This document shows, one piece after another, positions 11,515 through 20,505 of a DNA stretch of 64,000 nucleotides. Source of the DNA: Pleurocapsa sp. PCC 7319 (GTDB lineage: Bacteria > Cyanobacteriota > Cyanobacteriia > Cyanobacteriales > Xenococcaceae); assembly GCF_000332195.1 (NCBI RefSeq), contig NZ_KB235919.1, positions 455,427 to 519,426 of the forward strand, given 5' to 3'. The notes beneath the pieces are model-generated. The model did no database searches and was not told where the DNA came from. It saw only the letters and a program-made list of their open reading frames with translations. Within the stretch, counting starts at the first letter, position 1, and each line of letters opens with the position of its first letter. A program made the translations under genes and the position numbers.

Positions 11515-13406
11515 ACTCACGGTTCGCTTAAATAAAATGCATTGAATCAAATAAAGAGGATAGAATCAAGTCACAGCAATTATTTGCTGGATTGGAGTCA
11601 ATCAGGAACTAGCTGGGGAAGAATGTAAATCGATTCAGGAATCTTCATCAGATTTAAAATCTGTCTTTGAAGAGAATTAAGAGAACTAATTTCAGTAGAG
11701 CCATCAGGATAAAGATACAAAGTTAGATCGCCAAAAGCAGCTAGCAATTGTTCAGCAGTGGGACGAAAAGTAGTGCGCTTGGGATTGCCTGAATAAAGTC
11801 CAGGAAGTGATTGCTTTGTCACCGCTAGTTGGCGACGAACCACAAATTCCATCAAGGTAAACAGAGTCAGGGCGATCGTTAGTAAAAACATCAGCCCTCG
11901 AATCCGTTCTTCATCTTGAAAATAGATGGGTAAAGCGGGAAGACGACCTCGTTTAAAACGATGAAAACCTCTTTCAGGTTGCCATTGCTCCCGATAAGAG
12001 TTAACAGCTTGCTCAAGAGAAAGACGCTGTGAATTAGCATTAGTTACATACAATCTCCAACCAGCGATGGATTGTTGATGGGTGATAGCGGTCTCACAAC
12101 GTTGATAAGTCAAGGAAAGAGTAGTTTGACGAACACGACGAGAGGGACGATTCTTACTTCCTCGACCAGCACCTTGATAAACTTTTTGATAGCCAATTTT
12201 CTTCTCAATCGCAGTTAAGATCTGCCCCGTAACTCGATAACGTTTCAGAATAGTCTCCACTTTGGTTTGTAGAGCTACCTCATCTTGTGGTGGTTTTTTA
12301 GCGAGTTTTTCTAGGGCAAGTTCCGCTTTACTCAGACGAGCTGACAAGCTTTTAAGTTGACGCTGTTGTAAAGCATAAGAACAAACCACTAACCATCGTT
12401 CTGACCAACGATGCCACTTTTGATGTTCTTTTTCATACCAGAGACTGCCCAACGGAACTTCAAAACCCTTACCAATGGGAGATTCTGACTCGGCTTCGGA
12501 GTTGAGACAAATTTCTTGCACTGCTGTTGGTGGATTAGCCACCCATTGCGATAACAGTTTGGGACGAGGCTGATGCATCGCTAGCGGAAAACAGTAAATT
12601 CCTCCTTGTTGATTAATTTTCCCCCGATTATTCCAAGTAGAGCCTTTAGAATCGGCGAGAAACAAGAAATCTTTGTGACCAATAATCTCCACCAATTGTT
12701 GCCATGTTGGTAGATAATGAGATTCATCTGTTCCATTTCCTGATAATGTAGCTCCCAATAGAGGCATTCCCATGGGGTCGAGAGTAGCTAACATTTGACG
12801 ATATTGAACCAAATCAGGGCGGCGGTCTTTACTATAACCAAAATTCAGCAAGTTAGTTCCTTCTGTTTCTTTTGTGGGCTGATGATAGACACTAAAACTT
12901 GTGGTATCGCTTCTGGCTTTGTCCGTTGGTAATTCATAAGCTCGTATTGTGCTTTGTCCCAATTGAATTGCTACTTTCTCTCGCCCTTGATTTTCCGATG
13001 AACCGATGACACTTAATAAGTCAGCTAGTCGGTCATCTGTGGCATCTTTGCCCCCAATGTTCCATCCTGTTGCTATTTCTAAGGTTTGCCGATGTTTTTC
13101 TACCCATGGTTCTACGGCACATAATCGATGGTCTGATTGGCTCACTACATAACTTAGAAATAGGACTGATAATTGACCGTAGCTTAATCCTTTTCGATTC
13201 CCATGAGGAACAGGTAGCTCTCGATCAATTATTGATGCTATTTCCATTTGCTTTAGCCAATGAATAATTAGAGGAAGATCATCTGCTCTTTCTGAGTTAG
13301 TTCCTTTCAAGACGGGTTGGTCTCTCTATTCTTTCAACTTCTTTCTCAGCATACAGTTGAGCTGTTTTATTTTTCTAGCCATCTTTGATTTAAGCGAACC
13401 GTGAGT
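11515..13406 (-). mobile_element. IS1634-family insertion sequence with CAGG target duplication
   Basis: The ends are perfect inverted repeats: ACTCACGGTTCGCTTAAAT at 11515 and its complement ending at 13406. CAGG occurs immediately outside both ends (11511-11514 and 13407-13410). Removing the element and one CAGG restores an uninterrupted VapE-type frame, which fixes the borders to the base. The element is 1892 bp with one transposase gene on the minus strand. Confidence 0.93.
11598..13310 (-). CDS. IS1634-family transposase (DUF4277 N-terminus)
   Basis: This 570-residue protein is intact and fills the element. The N-terminus (LPLIIHWLKQMEIASIIDRE) resembles the DUF4277 domain found at the start of IS1634-family transposases. 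TTSFSVYHQ near residue 140, FLADSKGS near 218 and YREQWQPERGFHRFKR near 445 fit the DDE core with a YREQWxxE-like last motif. The target gene is on the opposite strand. The preserved frame and intact ends suggest a recent insertion. Confidence 0.88.
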   Translation of the reverse strand: MKGTNSERADDLPLIIHWLKQMEIASIIDRELPVPHGNRKGLSYGQLSVLFLSYVVSQSDHRLCAVEPWVEKHRQTLEIATGWNIGGKDATDDRLADLLSVIGSSENQGREKVAIQLGQSTIRAYELPTDKARSDTTSFSVYHQPTKETEGTNLLNFGYSKDRRPDLVQYRQMLATLDPMGMPLLGATLSGNGTDESHYLPTWQQLVEIIGHKDFLFLADSKGSTWNNRGKINQQGGIYCFPLAMHQPRPKLLSQWVANPPTAVQEICLNSEAESESPIGKGFEVPLGSLWYEKEHQKWHRWSERWLVVCSYALQQRQLKSLSARLSKAELALEKLAKKPPQDEVALQTKVETILKRYRVTGQILTAIEKKIGYQKVYQGAGRGSKNRPSRRVRQTTLSLTYQRCETAITHQQSIAGWRLYVTNANSQRLSLEQAVNSYREQWQPERGFHRFKRGRLPALPIYFQDEERIRGLMFLLTIALTLFTLMEFVVRRQLAVTKQSLPGLYSGNPKRTTFRPTAEQLLAAFGDLTLYLYPDGSTEISSLNSLQRQILNLMKIPESIYILPQLVPD

Positions 13407-14103
13407 CAGGAGTGGGGCGAACTCGACAAAATCTTCTCTAAAAGACAGGCTGGCGACCTAAAAGCATTTCTGAGCTGCCGAAAAGATACGTTTCGAGAGC
13501 CATACGCACGCACTACAAAAGATTATCCTCGACACTCGATTATCGTCGGTTCAGTGAACGATTCAAGCTTCCTGGTAGATTCGACAGGAAACAGACGTTA
13601 TTGGGTGATACCAGTACAGACAAAGGAAATAGACATCAAGCGGTTAAAAGAGGAAAGAGACGGGATATGGGCTTCTGCTGTGGCAGCATATCGGGAAGGA
13701 GAGACATGGTGGTTATCAAAAGAAGAAGAAAAAAGAAATCTGAAAAATAACTGCCGATTCCAAATAATAGATGAGTGGGCAGGTTTCGTAGCAGATTACG
13801 TTCGTAGTAAAACTGGGGTATCAATATCTGAGGTGCTACTTCAAGTATTTGATTTTGAGCTGAATAAAATAGGAAGGCGCGAACAGATGCGGGTAGCCAA
13901 TATTCTTCAGACCTTAAACTGGCGGAAAGTAGGGCAGAAATTACATCAGGGAAAAAGGCAAGTAGTTTGGGAGGAGGCTTCGACTATACCTCCCTTCGGT
14001 ATAGCAGAGGTATTGCAGGGTGAAACCCAGTCACAGCAGGGGATATCTATACCTACTATACCTACTACACCTAATTCAGAAACTTTTATTTCAGAGTCAA
14101 GAG

Positions 14104-15490
14104 CTGGTTCTAACGGATTTTGTGGGTAGTAGAAATACTCAGGATAATGGGGCTTGAAGCACAAAAGAAATCAAATTGAGATAAAGTCAACAAACAATCA
14201 ATTGATTTTCAGTAAAAATTCAAGCATGGCAGTTTCTATCAGAGGAGATAAAAGTATTTGTTTACCCGTTAGCAGTGAAGAACAATATCAACAACTAATC
14301 GCCAATAATCACAATTATAGAGCCTATTTGCTGCAACTTTATGCCAAGTATCCTGAAATTTTTCCCAGAGAAATGGAAGCAGGGTTCAGCTTTCATGATT
14401 GGGTGGTCTCCAGCAAACAGGAACTGTCAATGCGCCGCATTAAGCTCAAAGCTAATCAGCAGGTCTATCAATTGCGTCCTGACTTCATTATGCCTTATAT
14501 GGTAGGAAAAACCGACGAAATAGACAAACCAATGTATTTAAGACAATTTGGTGTGCCTTTTGACGCTTTAAGTTATGTTTTCGGTCGTAATGCCATGTAC
14601 TGGTATCGTATTTACCTGTCTTTAGGTCGAGCCTCGATTGTGGGAACGACAATCAAAGACGCTCAAAAACTGCCTCCACATCTGGTAGCGGATGAAAAAC
14701 ATACTTGGTTAGGGGGTTCACGAGTTTATCTTCCTACTACCGTAGCATCTGGCTGTATTTTGGGAGTTAGCTTGACCGAATCAGCTAGTGCGCCAGCTTT
14801 AACTAAAGGATACGCAGAATTTCAAACCGAAGCTCGTCTTCTCGACCCCAATTATACCCCAGTGACAGTCAATACAGATGCTTGGGACGGAACTAAACAG
14901 GCTTGGCTTAATCTATTTCCCACGGTGACTTTGGTACTGTGCTTTTTGCACGCGGTGCTAAAAGTGCAGAAAGGAAGCCCCAGTTATCGCAATTTAAGAA
15001 ACAAGCTCAAAGCTCTGCTCTGGAAAGCTTATAAATCCTCTACTGCTGCTAAATTCTTGCAAGGAATACGATTAGCTTTGATTTGGAGCAAAAAACATAT
15101 CAGACGGAAACGCACTTTAAGCAAGATGCGTCAATTATGCCGTCGTGCTGCTCAATTCACAGTCGCTTATCAATTTCCCCAAGCTCATCGCACTAGCAAT
15201 ATGGTAGACCGGTTGATGAATCACCAAGACCGTTTACTCTACACTATGCAATACTTTCATGGTGACAAGGAGTCGGCAAGATTATATCTACGTTCGATGG
15301 CACTGATCTGGAATTTCCATCCCTACGCAGCTAGAACTCGCTCAAAATGCTCGTCACGGATATCGCCGTTTAGCGATCTCAATGGTTTTAGCTATCATCA
15401 CAATTGGCTTCACAATTTGTTGATTGCTAGCTCGATGAACGGTCGCCAAACCCTTCAAAGTGGTTGATCCACAAAATCCGTTAGAACCAG
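14104..15490 (+). mobile_element. 1387-bp insertion sequence, copy 1 of 4
   Basis: This element carries perfect terminal inverted repeats containing GGTTCTAACGGATTTTGTGG, with an outer CT/AG pair also matching. All four copies in the window are 1387 bp by this definition and encode the same 437-residue protein. Here the upstream flank is the VapE-type gene and the downstream flank is an unrelated transposase fragment. The bases outside (...CAAGAG and GATTGG...) show no duplication, so this copy marks a rearrangement joint. Confidence 0.93.
14154..15467 (+). CDS. Transposase of the 1387-bp element, copy 1
   Basis: This 437-residue frame opens at TTG; an ATG at 14226 (SSMAVSIRG) may be the true start, giving 413 residues. 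Candidate catalytic features are VADEKHTWLGG, VNTDAWDGTKQAW and the LFPTVTLVLCFLHAVLKV block. That block resembles the second-aspartate region of MULE/IS256-like DDE transposases, with a terminal NMVDRLMNHQDR. I cannot place it in a named IS family. The C-terminal ARTRSKCSSRISPF run followed by LNGFSYHHNWL looks conserved. The protein is identical in all four copies, so the element has spread recently. Confidence 0.8.
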   Translation: MKHKRNQIEIKSTNNQLIFSKNSSMAVSIRGDKSICLPVSSEEQYQQLIANNHNYRAYLLQLYAKYPEIFPREMEAGFSFHDWVVSSKQELSMRRIKLKANQQVYQLRPDFIMPYMVGKTDEIDKPMYLRQFGVPFDALSYVFGRNAMYWYRIYLSLGRASIVGTTIKDAQKLPPHLVADEKHTWLGGSRVYLPTTVASGCILGVSLTESASAPALTKGYAEFQTEARLLDPNYTPVTVNTDAWDGTKQAWLNLFPTVTLVLCFLHAVLKVQKGSPSYRNLRNKLKALLWKAYKSSTAAKFLQGIRLALIWSKKHIRRKRTLSKMRQLCRRAAQFTVAYQFPQAHRTSNMVDRLMNHQDRLLYTMQYFHGDKESARLYLRSMALIWNFHPYAARTRSKCSSRISPFSDLNGFSYHHNWLHNLLIASSMNGRQTLQSG

Positions 15491-16411
15491 GATTGGATTA
15501 CAGCCTTAACCAAGAGTCAAATTAGAAAACTGGCAGGAGTTGACCAGATTCAATTGGGATTATTTGATGAAAGAGATGTCATAGAAATAGAAAGTAATGA
15601 TTACCCAGGAGAAAGATTAATTGCTTGTCGTAACCCTTTGATTGCTGAGAAAAATGCTCAAGTTAGAGAAGAATTATTACTCGCAACAGAAAAAGAGCTA
15701 GACAAAATAGAACAAGCTATGACTAGAGAAAAGAGAGCATTAAAGGGAGCAGATAAAATTGGCTTAAGAGTAGGAAAAGTTTTAAATAAATTTAAAGTAG
15801 GAAAGCTATTTGAGATTGAGATCTCAGATTCTCATTTTGCTTATCGCAGAAAATCAGAAGTAATCGAAAGAGACAAAATCTTAGATGGAGTCTATATTAT
15901 TCGTACTTCTGTTGAGTTGGAAAAAATGGATGTAGCAACCACAGTAAGAGCATATAAAGGACTATCAAAAGTCGAACAAGCTTTTCGATGTCTGAAAACA
16001 ATTGATTTAAAAGTACGTCCCATTTATCACTATCTAGACCATCGAGTCAAAGGGCATATTTTTCTCTGTTTTCTAGCTTATTATGTCGAATGGCATATGA
16101 GAAAAGTTCTTGCTCCCATTTTATTTGAAGAAGAAGACATCGAACAGATTTCCTCCTCAGACAGAGAGGAATTATTGAGATATCAACCCTCACCAATTGC
16201 CAAGCAAAAAGCTGGTAATAAGCGAAATCAAGAGAACTTGCCTGTTCACAGTTTTTCTACTTTATTGAATGATTTAGCCACAATTGCCCAAAATAAAATT
16301 CAAATCAATTTACAGGGAGAGAGAGTGACATTTGAGAAGATAACTCAACCTACAACACTACAACAATCATGCTTAGATTTACTGGGTGTTTCCCTGATTT
16401 GTACCCAGTAA
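15491..16411 (+). pseudogene. C-terminal part of another IS1634-like transposase
   Basis: The frame is open directly from the border of IS copy 1 and begins DWITALTKSQIRKL, which in IS1634-type transposases lies mid-protein. About 306 residues remain. They include VRAYKGLSKVEQAFRCLKT, the conserved Y-x-x-L-x-x-V-E-x-x-F motif with the catalytic Glu, and HIFLCFLAYYVEWHM. The N-terminal half is missing, replaced by IS copy 1. It differs from the intact IS1634 element at 11515 in sequence and ends. The 3' limit of the element is uncertain, near 16411-16430. Confidence 0.85.
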
Positions 16412-16809
16412 ATGACTGGCTCAACAGGGCTGTATCCCTCACGATGCATAGCTTTTGCTGTTTTGTCAATCTGAAAGTTCCGTTGATAACCATTGTTCCA
16501 GTAAAAGATAGGACTATCTTCGTGGCGATCGCCATAGACGGTTAGTAATTGTCTGAGTGCCAGTTCATAGTCACTGGCGTGAAGTTGGATGGTGGTTATA
16601 TCTGTATTCTGAAATAAATCTTGTAGCTCGGTAAACATGGTCAGTTGCTGAGTGGGGCTTAGTTTTAGATTGCCCAATTTGTAGTTAAAAAGGCTACTCG
16701 CCTGGCGGATTGGCGATCGCTCTTTTTTTTTTAACTTTAGCCCTGTCGGGCAGGAGTAGGTGAATAGATTAGAGAGTCTTCTAGTTTGTTCGACTAACGT
16801 TTCATTCAA
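16345..16809 (-). CDS. Hypothetical protein, C-terminus replaced by IS sequence
   Basis: This 154-codon frame runs divergently from the Q-rich gene at 16834. An internal Met (start near 16638) begins MFTELQDLFQ. The part from there to PIFYWNNGYQR faintly resembles the N-terminal non-catalytic region of cyanobacterial Ycf46-like AAA ATPases, but no P-loop is reached. The last 20 or so codons overlap the transposase fragment on the other strand, so the native C-terminus has probably been lost. HIP1 sites lie within it. Function unknown; the AAA idea is weak. Confidence 0.4.
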   Translation of the reverse strand: MNETLVEQTRRLSNLFTYSCPTGLKLKKKERSPIRQASSLFNYKLGNLKLSPTQQLTMFTELQDLFQNTDITTIQLHASDYELALRQLLTVYGDRHEDSPIFYWNNGYQRNFQIDKTAKAMHREGYSPVEPVIYWVQIRETPSKSKHDCCSVVG

Positions 16810-16833
16810 AAATCGCTCGGAGTACTATAATAC

Positions 16834-17625
16834 ATGAATTACGTACAGCCTCAAGGTGCAAGCGCACCCATGCCCCAACAGGGATATGCACCAATGCCTC
16901 AGCCTCAACAAGTGAACCAACCTCAACAGGGTTATGCGCCCATGCCACAGCAGGTTCAGCAAGCGCAAGTTCAGCAGCCACAAGTTCAACAACCAGGTAC
17001 TGAATTTTATGGTGCGACTATCGACCCGCAAACTATGGCGGTAGTTCAGCAATGCTATGGCGCAAGCAATACTGCTCTTAATACGACCCTAAATGACAAT
17101 TCTACAGTAGCCAAATCTCTGTATTTTGGCGCGAGAGATATGTTCAAAACTCTCTATGTCAATCAAATTAGCTCTCAACGTGGTTCAAAACCTACGACTC
17201 CCGACTATGAGCTAGCTTCAAATATATTTGAACAAACTTTTGGTACAGTAGGTCAACCCAAAGTCGATCAGATGCAGCTTTGTCTGACTATGAAGACTTT
17301 TGCCCCTAACATGCTACCCGATTGTGTTCCAGGAAATAGACCTCATGAAGCTATCTTGAACTATATTCTTAACCAAAACTGGCATTCTCAGAATGTTCGT
17401 ACCAATAATGGCATCAGCCGTAACAACAACGGTAACGGCAATGTCACCAATAGTGCTAATCCATTTAACACTAATAATAATGGAGGAGCGCAATCTAAGG
17501 CTGCTGCCGCTGCTGGATTTGTTCCTCAACAGCAAGTTGGATTTATGGCGCAACCACAAGCTGTATATACTCCTCAGCAAGCAGCACAGACTGTAATGGG
17601 GGCTATGCCTAGTTATGGAGGTTAA
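16834..17625 (+). CDS. Q/P/N-rich low-complexity protein, function unknown
   Basis: This 263-residue protein has three zones. Residues 1-55 are Gln/Pro/Met-rich with a repeated QQGYAPMPQ unit. Residues 56-190 form a folded-looking core (TIDPQTMAVVQQCYG, SKPTTPDYELASNIFEQTFG, NRPHEAILNYILNQNWHS). Residues 191-263 are Asn-rich and then Ala/Gln-rich. There is no signal peptide or membrane segment. A TACTATAAT-like promoter overlaps the start. The gene is followed by two hairpins. Such tails occur in aggregation-prone or scaffold proteins, but I do not recognise the core. Its own promoter and terminator suggest a real single-gene unit. Confidence 0.65.
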   Translation: MNYVQPQGASAPMPQQGYAPMPQPQQVNQPQQGYAPMPQQVQQAQVQQPQVQQPGTEFYGATIDPQTMAVVQQCYGASNTALNTTLNDNSTVAKSLYFGARDMFKTLYVNQISSQRGSKPTTPDYELASNIFEQTFGTVGQPKVDQMQLCLTMKTFAPNMLPDCVPGNRPHEAILNYILNQNWHSQNVRTNNGISRNNNGNGNVTNSANPFNTNNNGGAQSKAAAAAGFVPQQQVGFMAQPQAVYTPQQAAQTVMGAMPSYGG

Positions 17626-17638
17626 TTAGTCTTAAAAG

Positions 17639-17711
17639 TTGAGACTGATATTTTGGCAATATTAGTCTCAGTTAATTATAGGAAAAAACTAGAACATCCT
17701 AGTTTTTTCTT
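17639..17711 (+). terminator. Two hairpins after the Q-rich gene, the second an intrinsic terminator
   Basis: The first is a 13-bp stem with one wobble (TGAGACTGATATT / AATATTAGTCTCA, about 17639-17670). The second is AAAAAACTAG-aacatc-CTAGTTTTTT (17682-17711), ending in a T run. The second fits a Rho-independent terminator for the gene ending at 17625. Confidence 0.75.
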
Positions 17712-17790
17712 TTTAATCAATACGCCGATCTTGATTTTTGCGATTGACTGAAAAAACTACATAAAAGTTTTAAGTTGAATTACTTTCGGC

Positions 17791-18144
17791 TCAGTTAAAC
17801 ATATCATCAAAACCTAACTGTATAAGGATAGCTTTTTTTATATCTGACCAGTATTTGGCTTCAATTGAGCCGAGTTTATTATTGATTCGCTGAATTGAAA
17901 CAGAGCGAATATGCGATAAATCCAATCCCCTCTCTTTATCTAAACCATTTTGCCGAGATGGAGTAACATTGACTATAAAAGGATAATTTTTAGCTTTCAA
18001 AAAAGGAGCAACGATAGTTTTTTTTGAATGACGATTACCCAAGTCGTTCTGAAGAATTAAACATGGACGAGTCTTAGCTACTTCATCTCCTATCGTCGGA
18101 TCTAGATTAACCCAGACAATATCCCCTCTTTTAATCTTCGTCAT
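17791..18144 (-). CDS. MazF/PemK-type toxin endoribonuclease
   Basis: This protein of about 117 residues begins with the conserved MazF/PemK start KRGDIVWVNLDPTIGDEVAKTRPCLIL split over the first 30 residues. It continues with TIVAPF and the typical GLDLSHIRSVSIQRI. MazF-type toxins cut mRNA at short sequences. The ATG at 18144 is preferred over a TTG one codon earlier. It overlaps the antitoxin gene by 14 nt, the usual translational coupling of type II modules. The stop lies in a 3' region shared with the oppositely oriented Q-rich gene. It appears intact. Confidence 0.92.
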   Translation of the reverse strand: MTKIKRGDIVWVNLDPTIGDEVAKTRPCLILQNDLGNRHSKKTIVAPFLKAKNYPFIVNVTPSRQNGLDKERGLDLSHIRSVSIQRINNKLGSIEAKYWSDIKKAILIQLGFDDMFN

Positions 18145-18361
18145 CAATTCCGTCAGCTATAGTCACATCCCAAAGTTTGATTTCAGCGATTTCATCTTCA
18201 TCTCGACTCTGTTCTATGTAGGCTGCTTCTAGCTCACTTAAAGCTTTTTGCTTCTTCAAATTGTTAAAAACTTGATTTATTAATTGACTTCTATTTTTGG
18301 TTTGAGAATCGATAAAAGCCAAAACTTCTTCATCTAAGGTAATGCTTATTTTTTGTGCCAT
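18131..18361 (-). CDS. Antitoxin with ribbon-helix-helix N-terminus
   Basis: This 76-residue protein has an N-terminal MAQKISITLDEEVLAFIDSQ followed by NRSQLINQVFNNLKKQ, a typical beta-alpha-alpha ribbon-helix-helix DNA-binding domain. An acidic C-terminal tail (EAAYIEQSRDEDEIAE...) would bind the toxin. It lies immediately upstream of the MazF-type gene and overlaps it. An AT-rich stretch with TATAGTAAGATTATAAAATA upstream probably holds the autoregulated promoter and operator. Confidence 0.88.
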   Translation of the reverse strand: MAQKISITLDEEVLAFIDSQTKNRSQLINQVFNNLKKQKALSELEAAYIEQSRDEDEIAEIKLWDVTIADGIDDED

Positions 18362-18432
18362 AGTTAAATACTATTTTATAATCTTACTATATAGTAGCAT
18401 TTTGCAGACAACTATGTCTTTTCCAGAATGAA

Positions 18433-19182
18433 TCACACCCCAGGTCCTAAGATAATCCAATTTTCCCTATTAGCAGGGAGAAATGGAATTGGACCGATAA
18501 AGTAAGGAGTACAGCCCAGATCGGGAATACCACGTTTGCAGATACGGAAGAATATAGCCGTACCAGCCTCATCTTTGGTTTCATCAACGCTCCAGAGGGC
18601 TACTTTGAATCCAGGACCATAAGGATTGCGACCAGTAGGTTCTTTGCCACAGTTCAAAACGCCTAGTATACCTTCCCCTCCATCTACGCCCCATGGGGCT
18701 TCAGGACAAATGTTTGCGTTATTAGGATCGTTGCCGAGCATCCATCTGCGACCTTCTGAGATCCAACGAATATCGCGACCAGAATTCTCAATATCGTCTA
18801 GTTCAATGTGAGCGCAGTTTTGTTGACAGGGAACTGCGTAACCAGCCTGGTTGCTACCAGAGACACTATGACCTGGTTTGATTTCTCCGTGGGCATCGCT
18901 CCAAATTGTGTCTATGCGAGAGATAAAAGCTAAAGTCGTAGCAACGGGGTTGGGAAAATCATCAAAAGATATATCAGCCAATCCTTCGATGTCGCTAAGA
19001 TACTCGTCTTTCCAATCTTCGTAGTCTTCGATAAAGCTATCTCCGATGCCTTCTACATCTTCTAATGTGTATTCGCTCAAATCCAAATTATCCATTTCAA
19101 ATTCGGATACGTCAAATTTAGGTGATTCAGTCTGAGCTAATTTTTTAACATTTTTGTTTAAAGATAGTTTTGAGTAAGAGTG
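18433..19182 (-). CDS. Hypothetical acidic protein, N-terminus cut by an ISAs1-type element
   Basis: An ATG at 19095 would give 220 residues, but the frame stays open without a stop to 19182, one base from the ISAs1 end. The native N-terminus is therefore probably missing. The first part is very acidic (DVEGIGDSFIEDYEDWKDEYL...). Then comes a region with paired cysteines (PCQQNC, NICPEAPWG, LNCGKEP, ICKRGIPDLGC). No family is recognised. The Cys pairs and the Gly/Asn-rich, ordered-looking sequence would suit a protein with disulfides or metal sites. No signal peptide can be judged because the start is lost. Confidence 0.5.
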   Translation of the reverse strand, partial: HSYSKLSLNKNVKKLAQTESPKFDVSEFEMDNLDLSEYTLEDVEGIGDSFIEDYEDWKDEYLSDIEGLADISFDDFPNPVATTLAFISRIDTIWSDAHGEIKPGHSVSGSNQAGYAVPCQQNCAHIELDDIENSGRDIRWISEGRRWMLGNDPNNANICPEAPWGVDGGEGILGVLNCGKEPTGRNPYGPGFKVALWSVDETKDEAGTAIFFRICKRGIPDLGCTPYFIGPIPFLPANRENWIILGPGV

Positions 19183-19183
19183 T

Positions 19184-20330
19184 CAGGGCTATTTCATTCT
19201 AAAAAGAGAAGCAATCTGTTTTAAACTGAATTGGCATTTACGTTGTGCCTGAGCCATATTGTCAAATCCAGAATCTCGATATAAATTGAGAGCTAAGTTA
19301 CGTGCGATCGCTAAAATCTGAGGTAATGGTAAGGTACGAATTCTAGATTTGTCTTCTCCTTGAGTAACATCGCGAACATAGTGAACTTTATTTTCTACAC
19401 CCCAATAACCACGAATTCTTTGATAAAACTCGAAGGCTGATTCGGTCAAATCAGAGATATAGTATCTGGTACTAAACTCCGTTTTATACTTGAGTTGGCG
19501 TTCTGATTCTACTTTAATGAGCGTTTTAATACTCGACCATTTAGGCAACTTCAAATCTAAGTAAGCAGTACTAACTCTGCGTTTTTCGATTCTTCCGTGA
19601 CCTTTAAAAATATTGTAAAAACTGTCATGTTCGACAAATTTCGTTTTTACAGCTTGATCTAGTTTGGGTTGATTTCCTTTGACAGCAGCAAGATAGTGAT
19701 TTCCGCTATTGATAATTGTTTCAATAGTTTTTTTGTGTATTGATTGCATCAAATGCAAAAACTACCCCTTCAACGGCTAAAGCCTCAATAAATTTGGGTA
19801 TTGCGGTAATTTCATTACTCTTGTTTTTAACTTTTTCTGGTCTTAGGATTAGTCCTCTTTCAACTAGGTAAGCCGTAACTAATGTGATTGCCTTGTGTGG
19901 CTCACAATGAGGGTTGTCTGACGAAAGTAAGTATGAGCCTTTTAACACTTTTCCGTCCAATGCCAAAGTCTCACCTGCTAACGGTTTGATTTCAAAAAAA
20001 CTTGCTAATCTAGCTGAATACTCCTCGTAATCCAAATTTAATAATGCTCTCCTAATTGTGCTGTAAGAAGGGATTCTTCTGACTTCAAATAACTCTTTTA
20101 ATTCTTCACTGTACGATTTTAGCCAATCTCCGAGCGCAAGAAAGCCTTGGTTGCCTGCTGTCACCCCCAGTGTAAACAGAGCCAAACATAATTGTAATGA
20201 ATGCCTTGTTCCCTGTTTTCTTCTACGATCTGGCATTCGAGAGAATGCTTCTATTATCGCTATTTCACTCACTTTTCTAGTTTATTTACACTACCACAAT
20301 TACAATATCACCTAGAATGAAATAGCCCTG
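19184..20330 (-). mobile_element. ISAs1-family insertion sequence
   Basis: Perfect 18-bp inverted repeats CAGGGCTATTTCATTCTA bound an 1147-bp element (19184-19201 and 20313-20330). The flanks (...AGAGTGT and CCGTCTGAG...) show no duplication. The left flank is a truncated unknown gene and the right flank is an IS66 remnant, so one side was rearranged after insertion. Confidence 0.9.
19189..20272 (-). pseudogene. ISAs1-family (H-repeat-like) transposase with a one-base frameshift
   Basis: Two overlapping frames (19721-20272 and 19189-19758) together give a full ISAs1 transposase. The first holds FSRMPDRRRKQGTRHSL and LALDGKVLKGS, with the first Asp. The second holds TIETIINSGNHYLAAVKGNQP and GYWGVENKVHYVRDVTQGEDKSR, with the last acidic site. 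The join lies at a run of seven A near 19740. With six A the frame would read ...NTQKTIETI and be continuous. Either one A was inserted, killing the gene, or transcript slippage restores the frame. Confidence 0.85.
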
Positions 20331-20505
20331 CCGTCTGAGAGAGATTAATCCTTGGACTTACATAGCTGAAGTTTTAGCTCTGGCTCGAAAAGGTCTTTCT
20401 CCTCCACCATTTCCTGTTGGCAGTTAATTAATGGACATAGCGATCGCATCGCCAGTGTCCTAATTTTTCCTTGCTTTTTTGGAGGGGGGAATGAACGGTT
20501 ACATG
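20331..20505 (+). mobile_element. IS66 right-end remnant, identical to the one at 58272
   Basis: The frame RLREINPWTYIAEV...PPPFPVGS followed by TAA is the C-terminus of an IS66 transposase. It is followed by non-coding DNA ending in CATTC/GAATG-type IS66 terminal sequence (GGGAATGAACGGTTA). In reverse orientation it matches 58272-58445 base for base over about 174 nt. The rest of the element is missing, replaced by the ISAs1 element. Confidence 0.85.

Larger units (their letters stand above)
10107..14103 (+). pseudogene. VapE/VirE-like primase-helicase gene, split by one IS and cut by another
   Basis: Removing the IS1634 element and one copy of its 4-bp duplication joins 10107-11514 to 13411-14103 in frame, giving about 700 residues. 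The N-terminal half resembles DUF3854 (TOPRIM-like) plasmid proteins, with EVTEGAKKAACLLANG near residue 150 and LLFDSDVAVKP near 205. The C-terminal half is a VapE-type ATPase: P-loop GEQGIGKST near residue 430, then across the junction WIQEWGELDKIF, and NRRYWVIP. Such proteins are replication or virulence-associated proteins of plasmids and phages. The 3' end is cut by a 1387-bp element at 14104, with the last native residues near ...FISESR. A strong GGAGGTG ribosome site precedes the ATG. The gene is now inactive. Confidence 0.85.
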
